DNA of 64,000 nucleotides from Cheiracanthium punctorium. Taxonomy: Eukaryota; Arthropoda; Arachnida; Araneae; Cheiracanthiidae. The notes beneath the pieces are model-generated. The model was not told the origin of the DNA. It made no database searches and worked only from the letters and a program-made list of their open reading frames with translations. The stretch spans positions 310,001-374,000 of the forward strand of contig JAWZYV010015859.1 in assembly GCA_038373885.1 (NCBI GenBank). Reading direction: 5' to 3'. A program made the translations under genes and the position numbers. Shown piece after piece: positions 57,181-64,000 of this stretch (position 1 is its first letter; every line of letters begins with the position of its first letter).

Positions 57181-57875
57181 AATCAACCTACCTCCCGTCA
57201 TCATCATCAACCTTGTTTACATTTAGGCCAAGATATTATTGGGTGACGATCGGCGATCGCTAAATGATAATTCCTAAACTCAATTGAAAAGTGCAATAGT
57301 TATTTTGTGAAAGGGCCGTTTTGGTCAAACTGAATTTTGTGAAGGGTCTGTTTTCGGACCCGATTTCGACCTGGACAGACCCCTGAATATAAATGCAATA
57401 AGTAACATTTACAAAAAAAACTATTAGCACACTTTCATGTATGTCTTAATATAATGGAATTATGTAATTCTATTTTCACACACTTCCAGACATCCAACTG
57501 ACTTGAAACTTTACAGACATATAAAAGAATCAATGACAATACAATAAAATAGTGTTGAAAATAGTGTCAGTTGAATTCAGAATTCTTTTACAGGAGTACC
57601 CAAAAAAATTTCCAGACATTTTGCTCCAAGGAGAGTTATTGTTTAAAGCTTATTTTAGAGATAGCCATCTACTTCAAACAAAATTGAAATGATACACGAT
57701 GTTACGTATTGCAAATTAATGCTCTCCATTGAAAGTACTGTTTCTTTCATCGACAGGAGCACTCAAAAGAATTCCAATACATTAAAGCCCATGGAAGTTT
57801 AAAGACATTCATTCATTTCAAGCAGAGTACAATAAAGATATAAACATTTATAACAGTTAATTATTCATTTAAAGG

Positions 57876-58079
57876 GCTGCTCAGGTAATGTAGTGGCTAA
57901 AGAAATATTCTATCACACCTTGGGTCTGGGTTTGAATACTGGCTTGGGCATGGATAACTTGTCCTTCCTTTCATTGCGAGTAACATTGGCTGTCCCCATA
58001 ATAAAATGGTCATAATACCTTCGTGCAGTTGTGATGGACAATGCCTAATTGGCAAGTGTCCGCCCATTGAAAAAAAAAA
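57876..58079 (+). repeat. SINE family 3, full-length copy
   Basis: A 204-bp body with tRNA-like A box around TGTAGTGGCTAAAG and B box GGTTTGAATAC, ending in an A-run. It is flanked by the perfect 14-bp duplication TATTCATTTAAAGG (57862-57875 and 58080-58093). Body motifs include GGCTTGGGCATGGATAACTT and GGCAAGTGTCCGCCCATTG. A diverged relative lies at 37680-37800. Confidence 0.88.
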
Positions 58080-58093
58080 TATTCATTTAAAGG

Positions 58094-59416
58094 ATGGAAA
58101 CAACAATTAAAGTTTTTACACAGAGTCTTGCAAAATTACATTAACAGTGATAACACAAGATTTTTTTATTTTTTATTTTAAGGATATCTCCAAAAATCTC
58201 ATCAAGTTTGACGACAATACTTAAAATATATATATATATCTTTGTTCAAGATTCTTTTAAGGGTAAAATATTTAAAAAAAAAAAAAAAATTGGATACATG
58301 CTTTTATAGCAATATGAACTATAAAGAAAAAACTAATCTTTAATTATAAAGATTCTGTTCAACAGCAATAAGACATTGCACAACTTGGTAGAACTTAACT
58401 TTTTGAATACAGCTTACGAATAAAGTGACTGACTAAAAAAATTAGCTTAATGTTAAAAAAAGCATGGGGTATTTTTCACTTACCTTTTCATACAGTCTTT
58501 ACAAGTAGTTCGAAAAGGAAAAATAAATGTAAGATATATGATATCAAGCATGGCAGTTAGATCACAGACAAGCTGAAATCATAGGACTTTTCAACCTTAT
58601 TGTTTCAACCTCAATTCCTTAAACTTCCACAAAAAATCATGATCTCTTGCATATTCGCTATCATAAAACATTGTAATTTCTTGCATTATTGCTGTTGGAA
58701 TCATACATATTTTCAGTATTCCCAAAGATTGCCAGCAATTCTATTTGTACATACAGAATCTTAATATGCGCCATAATGAGATCATAAATTTTTCTTCTCC
58801 ATATTTACCTGCACGGAAAATATGTGTGTGTGTGTGAGAGAGAGAGAGAGATGACAACGAGGATGCAAAAAAAAGGATGTTTTCAGCTTTAAAATGTACT
58901 GCAGAAGAACATTTGTGTAGACTTTAAAAATAAATAAATAAAAATAAATCAACTGGAAACAAAAGTGTGGCTGGAAATTTTGATAAACAGAAAAGGGTTG
59001 GGAGAAACAGCACTTGGTGGATTTTCTATCCCCACACACACACATACACACACTGTCAAAAAGAAAAGATAAATAAAGTAATAGTTTCTCTCCATGGACT
59101 TATATGCTGAAAATCAGAGACAAAGAATTACAATCAATAAAAAGAGAGTATAGTTGCTAATTGTGACCTAGTACTTCAATTTCTCAACCTTTTTTTGACT
59201 TTGTGACCTTTCCATAATGATAGACAACCTGGATATTCTGCCTAACTTTGTCTAGGGCTTTTTTTCATAAAAAGTGAAGAAAAAATGTGGCAAGTTGGAA
59301 ATTACATATATTTTTAAGACAAAATTAAAAGCTTTATATACATCCATTTAATCTGATCATACAAATAAATTAAATAATGTGTATTATCTTACTAATAAAA
59401 AATACTTTAAAATTAC
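58094..59416. other. MSH2 intron with low-complexity repeats
   Basis: AT-rich; (TA)n near 58229, a poly-A tract near 58274, and (TG)n/(GA)n near 58822-58848. CACACA repeats occur near 59032. No exon seen. Confidence 0.5.
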
Positions 59417-59584
59417 CTCAAGAATATTGTTCATCTCTCTCATTTCATACATAAAAGTTGATACACCTATTTCAGGTTTGTCACAAGCACCAATACGAGT
59501 TAAAAAAGCATCAGCTATTGAAATTTCAGCATAATCACAAGGAACAAAACATCCAATCTGGGCCATTAAAACATTCAAAGCAAC
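59417..59584 (-). CDS. MSH2: MSH2 exon, ATPase core
   Basis: Acceptor ATTATATGTAG, 56 codons, donor GTAATT, phase 0 on both sides. It reads [36 protein letters not shown] and [17 protein letters not shown]. This is the segment between Walker A and Walker B, including the conserved GCFVPC, F/I-x-R-I/V-GA-x-D and STFM-x-EM motifs of MutS proteins. All key residues are present. Confidence 0.98.
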
Positions 59585-60786
59585 CTACATATAATTAGCT
59601 ATTCTATAATTTTTGTAACCATATTCATATTCAAATTCAAATTTACAAAATCATAAAACCAAATCTTGAAAAAAACTTTATGGCAAAAATTATATTATTC
59701 ACAATAAAATTATACATGAGAATATTGCACCATGACACCAAATTTGAACTATTTAAGGATATTTTTAGAATCTTCTATGAACACAAATGGTAGTATGAAT
59801 ACTTTAGCTTATTTTCTAAACACAGCAATAGATGTTAATTGGGTAACATTTAAAAAAGAACAGTTTATAAAAATATTGAAAAATGCTACAATTAAAAAAT
59901 AATTTTAAAAACCTGAATAGTCTGGGGAAAAAATATAAAAACATTATCTATGAGTGTATTTTCAAGCAAGAGAGCAGGAGCAAGCCAATTCTGAGGCACC
60001 ATATCAACGGGATGACACTGGCTCTCTGAGAATTTGCCTCTTTAAGAATATGTTAACACAGAAGGTTTGTGCTTCATATTTATTTGAATTTAAAAAAGAC
60101 ATGTGGAAAGATACATTTAAAAAATAATTTTCACAAGGCTGAACAGTTTATTACAAAAATAAGAAGCAAGTCTTCATGATGTCATCACATTCAGCATAAC
60201 GACAGACAAATTATAAACACAGAATGTTTAATTTTTAAGCGTGCTACTCAGGATAGCATGGGGATTTCTATTTTCTCAAAGGCACTTTGTGACAATTGCA
60301 CTATTTTGGCAAATTTTCAGCAAGTCATTTTGTTATTACTATTATCTGTGGATTATAAATTATGCAATGACTTATTCATTTATAAATTTTCAAGCAGTGG
60401 AACTTTACGATTTTTTTTATTATTTTAATTTTACAATAATGGGACTTGATGGCTTCTTTTTTGAAAAAACTATTATTTTTTTTTAGTTAAATTATTAAAT
60501 TTTAAAAAGTAGAACTTGAAGAGTATTATTATTTTACGATAATGGGACTCAATAATTTATTTTTAGTAATTAATTTTGAAAATTATTTATTTCTCAATTA
60601 TTATTAGAGGATTAAATAGTTTTCGTTAGCTGTGTCACATACAATATTTGAAGAATTGCACAAACATGCAGACTAATGTTTTAATATTCATACTTACTGC
60701 ATGCATTAATAGTTGTGAAAATAAGATATGGGAATTGATTAGTGAGCATGAGCGGATAGTTATTTTTTTCAAGTTATGACTTTATA

Positions 60787-62473
60787 CAGGGTGGCTACAG
60801 AAATTGAGAAAAAAAGTTCCCTGATTTCCCTGTCCCTGACTATCTTTCTCAAATTTCCAGAACTAATTACAGTGAAACCTCTTCAAGCGGCCACCCTTTC
60901 ATAGCGGTCACCCCTCTAAACGGCCAATTTTTCATGCCACGGAATATTCGGCTCATAGACCTAATATTAAAATAACCTCTATGAGCAGCCACCCTACCCC
61001 CTCTAAACGGCCACCGAGTGGGATCGCCTATCTCATTTTTCGGGAAATTCTACTCACTCCATGCTTTAATTTTGAGTGGAAAAATTCACGGTCATGTTTA
61101 TATTCGAATATAAGACCCAGGAATTGCTGGAATAGAATCTGTTATCTCTATATTGAAATGAAAACTAAGGGATTAACTGGACAATTAGGTGTTGAAGGTG
61201 TCCTACAAAATGCGAGGAAGCTAAACTTTCAACACAAGCAACTTAGAGAAAATCGATGAAATTATCGAAAATTCCGAAGCGGTTACAAACGAATCGGTTA
61301 GAGATCTGCTTTTTAAAGTAAAACCGAACTTGTTTCAGAGATAAATAAAAACTTAAAACAGACACAAATTGTATCCTTTTGTTAAAAAATCTGAGAGAGC
61401 AGCATTAAATAAAGTACTATTTTCTCGTTAGGTAAGTTTTAAATCTCATTTTAAATAAGGAATATGCCAGACTTGTTTATAGTACGCATTATAGCAATTA
61501 TCTTCTAATCGTAAATAAAACCCTTCAGAGCGGCCACCCTCTGTGAGCGGTCAAATATTCTCGGTACGGTGGGGTGGCTGCTCAGAGAGGTTTCACTGTA
61601 TATACATACCATAATCTTTCATGTAAATCACCATTGTGTATCATGCACCAACAGGTGAATACTTCATATAAGGAAATAAATAATAGAAAACCACAAAAAC
61701 GCTTAATATTAATAAAATTGTAGTTCAGTTTCATAAATCCAAACATAAAATTTAGTTGAACACTAAAAGACAATATGTAGCAGAAAGTTTCCTCGTTTTA
61801 TAAAGATAGTGCTCAATTTTAAGCGTAAGGATTACTGATCAAAATAAACTGGCCACCTAGTCAACTTATTTTATTTCACTCAATGTATCGTTTCAAATTT
61901 TAAAAAATATGTAAAAAGGCTTAAAAATGTGCACTATCTATTTAAAAAATATATCGTCTTGGGGGGGGGGGGAGCTTAGCAGGCATCACTCAAATGTCTC
62001 ATCACTTTAAAAAACACAACGGCGCAGTAGAAGACTAAATCATCTTTTACCATTCATTTTACCTATGACTTTATTCAGGAATTGATTTACATGCCGATAT
62101 GATTCGCATATCCGGTTTCTTGTATGATCCGCATCTTAGAACGAGTCCGAATACATGCACTTTTTCGGATTCGAATAGTGATAGTGCCTACATCACTTGA
62201 GTCTCGGATTCATATTTCCATGTTCTCGTATGATTTGTATTCTGGTTTCGGATTCGTAAAATGTCTGTATCTGTGCATCAGTTGAGTATCGTGTGATCCA
62301 GAATGGAGCCGCGCATCAGATTGACAATTAAAAATGATCTAGTTCACTAGGCAAAAATGAAAGTTCCCTGATTTTTAAATATTTTTGCAAAATTCCCTGA
62401 TATTTCCATGATTTTTCCAGATTGATAAAGTACCCTGATTTTTCCATGATTTCCCTGATCTGTCGACACCCTG
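60787..62473. mobile_element. 1.7 kb element with CAGGGTG ends and TTATA flanks
   Basis: The left end CAGGGTGGCTACAGA and right end TCTGTCGACACCCTG are inverted repeats, abutted on both sides by TTATA (60782-60786, 62474-62478). Subterminal DNA on both arms is rich in CCCTGATTTCCCTGA-like motifs. The interior contains the TA-flanked Tigger MITE 60870-61598 and a stretch near 62090-62290 with repeated CGTATGATTCGCAT-like motifs. No transposase recognised. Confidence 0.75.
60870..61598. mobile_element. 729-bp pogo/Tigger-type element nested in 60787-62473
   Basis: TA-flanked. Ends CAGTGAAACCTCTTCAAGCG and GCTCAGAGAGGTTTCACTG are inverted repeats, with GCGGCCACCCT-type subterminal copies on both arms, a typical Tigger terminal pattern. 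A 92-codon + strand frame (60981-61259) overlaps the subterminal repeat and has no transposase motif, so I treat it as non-coding. Confidence 0.85.
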
Positions 62474-63270
62474 TTATACCTAAAGCTCCTGGGCGATGCA
62501 GCTAGTAAACTGATAAACAATCATCCTAATAGATTATAATTGAAAGGAATGTTGGTAATGGAAATCACCATTTGGGGTGTAATTTTAGAATAAAAAATGA
62601 AGTGTCATTTGACTGACCAATAACTCGGTGACATGCTGAAATCATACAATTTATGAAAAATATGATGGAAGGAACTTTGAAGGGCATAAAAAGTTACTAA
62701 GAAAGTTGATTGTTTCTTTTTTCAAAATTAAGATTTCAATAAAGAGGCAATATTTAATTAAACCACATGAAAATCACAGTTTCATCCAGCAACATGTCAT
62801 CTTACTGAGGACTTATGCATTTGAAATCCACAGTAAAAAGAAGATTAAGGTTTTTTTTCTCTCTTCAAAAAATGAAATATCAGGCTAAATTTTAATATTT
62901 ACAGACAAATCTGTCCTTTAATATGTAATAAAACATTGTTGGAAATGTCATTTTTCTTGATCAATTCAGCAGGGATATGCCAACTGAAATTAAATTTCAG
63001 AGAAATTTCTGCAGCCAGATAAGACATTTTAGGAGCTCAGATTTCTGGAGCAATTGGGAGCACAAGAATATCAATAAAATTAGGATGCTTAGAATGCACA
63101 ATGAATTTTGAACAAATTCAGGATATTTAGAAACGTTTTCAGCATATGGAAAAATAGAAGAATCTTTTTGTAGCAGAATTGCAGAAGCTGGCACATCCCT
63201 GACTCGGTGTTTAGGATAAGTATCAATAAATCTTTTAATGCAACAAAATAAAGATCGAATAAATACATAC
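61599..63270. other. MSH2 intron remainder
   Basis: Outside the mobile elements this is AT-rich with a G run near 61960. No exon seen. The donor side (GTATGT on the - strand) of the Walker A exon marks its right edge. Confidence 0.45.
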
Positions 63271-63332
63271 AGATCTTATGAAAGTCGATTTTCCACCCAT
63301 GTTAGGCCCAGTCACAAAATAAAAATGTTTAT
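63271..63332 (-). CDS. MSH2: MSH2 exon with Walker A
   Basis: Acceptor TTTTTTTTCTAG. Two bases complete a codon (family position Asp) and 20 codons follow: KHFYFVTGPNMGGKSTFIRS; donor GTATGT. TGPNMGGKST is the invariant MutS P-loop that binds ATP. The 62-bp exon ends in phase 0, joining exon 59417-59584. No upstream exon was seen between 63333 and the window end. Confidence 0.98.
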
Positions 63333-63504
63333 CTAGAAAAAAAATATATATATAAATGTATCATTACATAATCTACATGAAATTTTAAAATGTAAGGTAA
63401 AATTGTAATATCATATTGATGCAAAGTAAAATCCATCTCAAATTAACAGCAAAATTACAAGTGCCATTCTAGATTCCAAATTTCTCCAATCCTTCCAAAA
63501 TTCT

Positions 63505-63537
<33 letters not shown>

Positions 63538-64000
63538 TAAACTGACAAAGTCTGAAAAAACTGAATGAGGTAAATTTTTACTCAGACTTTTTGGCTATAT
63601 ATATATATATATAAATAGTAGACTATTCCTCTTCCTAAAATATTTTTCATGCAATCCCCATTTTACATGCCACAATGTGTTTTCACATTAACAACACACT
63701 GTGGCCCTCACCATTGAAAAGTAATCAGCCCTTCATTTGTTTGCTGTGCTAAGGCAAGGCTATGCAAGGACTATCTGCCTGAAGGGCAGATAGTCCTTGC
63801 ATAGATTTAAGATTGATGTAAGCAACACCAATCTTAAATCTACAATTTAAAACTGATGTTGCTTACGTGACTGATTTACGCACAAAATTCAATGGAATTC
63901 CTTTGCAGCTTTAAGGCGACTATTTCTGTCTTCCTAAATGACTCACTTTGTAGAAGCAGAAATTTGGTCGCAACGAGTTCACCCAGTTTCCAATTTTGTC
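63333..64000. repeat. MSH2 upstream intron with palindrome cluster
   Basis: Contains a long poly-A tract (63508-63535) and (TA)n near 63596. A perfect 20-bp-arm hairpin lies at 63760-63804 (CTATGCAAGGACTATCTGCC, 5-base loop), and an adjoining 14-bp-arm hairpin at 63802-63842 (TAGATTTAAGATTG). GTAAGCAACA pairs further with TGTTGCTTAC near 63859. No coding sequence seen. Confidence 0.85.

Larger units (their letters stand above)
54522..57385. mobile_element. 2.9 kb element with CAGGGGTC TIRs and 5-bp TSD
   Basis: The left end CAGGGGTCAGTCTAGG and right end CCTGGACAGACCCCTG are near-exact inverted repeats, each abutted by AATAT (54517-54521 and 57386-57390). Subterminal TTTTGTGAA repeats occur at both ends. 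The termini resemble those of 31842-32212. The interior carries the SINE 54969-55268, a dispersed repeat copy (55450-55760) and otherwise unassigned DNA with no recognised transposase. Probably a non-autonomous hAT subgroup with 5-bp duplications. Confidence 0.75.
35060..63332 (-). other. MSH2: MSH2 gene (3' portion), overall span
   Basis: Seven exons on the - strand, in order 63271-63332, 59417-59584, 53264-53355, 53022-53176, 44525-44592, 39917-40006 and 35060-35173, encode the MutS ATPase domain and C-terminus. Splice phases of the first five are consistent, and all acceptors/donors are AG/GT. In the family, MSH2 pairs with MSH6 (or MSH3) in the nucleus to recognise mismatches and loops using ATP. 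Introns of 0.09-9 kb are loaded with transposons. About 35-45 family residues between 44525 and 40006 are unaccounted for, and all upstream domains lie off-window. Confidence 0.9.

Noticed and set aside
60981..61259. 92-codon frame as a transposase
   Set aside because: It begins in the Tigger subterminal repeat and contains no DDE or DNA-binding motif.

Overview
This looks like a 64 kb piece of a nuclear arthropod genome, probably a chelicerate such as a spider. It is AT-rich, its genes are split by multi-kilobase introns, and it is dense in hAT, pogo/Tigger, Tc1/mariner and Penelope-like elements plus tRNA-derived SINEs. I see no bacterial, viral or organellar gene. The species cannot be fixed from the sequence alone.

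Two host genes are visible, and they converge. (1) At the left, on the + strand, is the last coding exon (3539-4107) of a membrane protein that looks like a monocarboxylate-transporter-like (SLC16/MFS) protein. Its earlier exons lie off the left edge. (2) The right half (35060-63332, - strand) is the 3' part of MSH2, the MutS homologue of eukaryotic mismatch repair. I place seven exons with matching splice sites. They include the Walker A exon (63271-63332), the Walker B/signature exon (53264-53355) and the terminal exon with stop codon (35060-35173). A linking exon between 44.5 and 40.0 kb was not found, and the 5' exons lie beyond the right edge.

The roughly 31 kb between the genes, and the MSH2 introns, are mostly mobile DNA. 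Best-resolved are elements whose ends show both terminal inverted repeats (TIRs) and exact target-site duplications (TSDs). With 8-bp TSDs: hAT-type 1429-2265 and its relative 40868-41560, 15836-15989, 21837-22611 and 19017-23966. With 6 bp: a 3.6 kb hAT-like element, 47856-51440, carrying a broken BED-finger transposase. With 5 bp: 31842-32212, 54522-57385 and 60787-62473. With TA: many pogo/mariner MITEs. Three SINE families are present, two of them with a copy flanked by near-perfect 14-bp duplications.

The most striking architecture is a nest between about 18.4 and 28.4 kb. One Tigger-like transposase gene (- strand) is split by two large insertions. One is a 4,950-bp element with an exact 8-bp TSD. 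That element holds a SINE which is itself split by a hAT deletion derivative with its own exact 8-bp TSD. The other is a roughly 3.9 kb element with arms of about 260 bp, which holds a Tc1/mariner deletion derivative and a Tigger MITE.

Two further patterns stand out. The end of the MSH2 terminal exon plus its 3' flank is tandemly duplicated. There are also many unusually perfect short-loop palindromes (up to 25-bp arms with a 1-base spacer), which suggest template-switch mutations or fold-back insertions.
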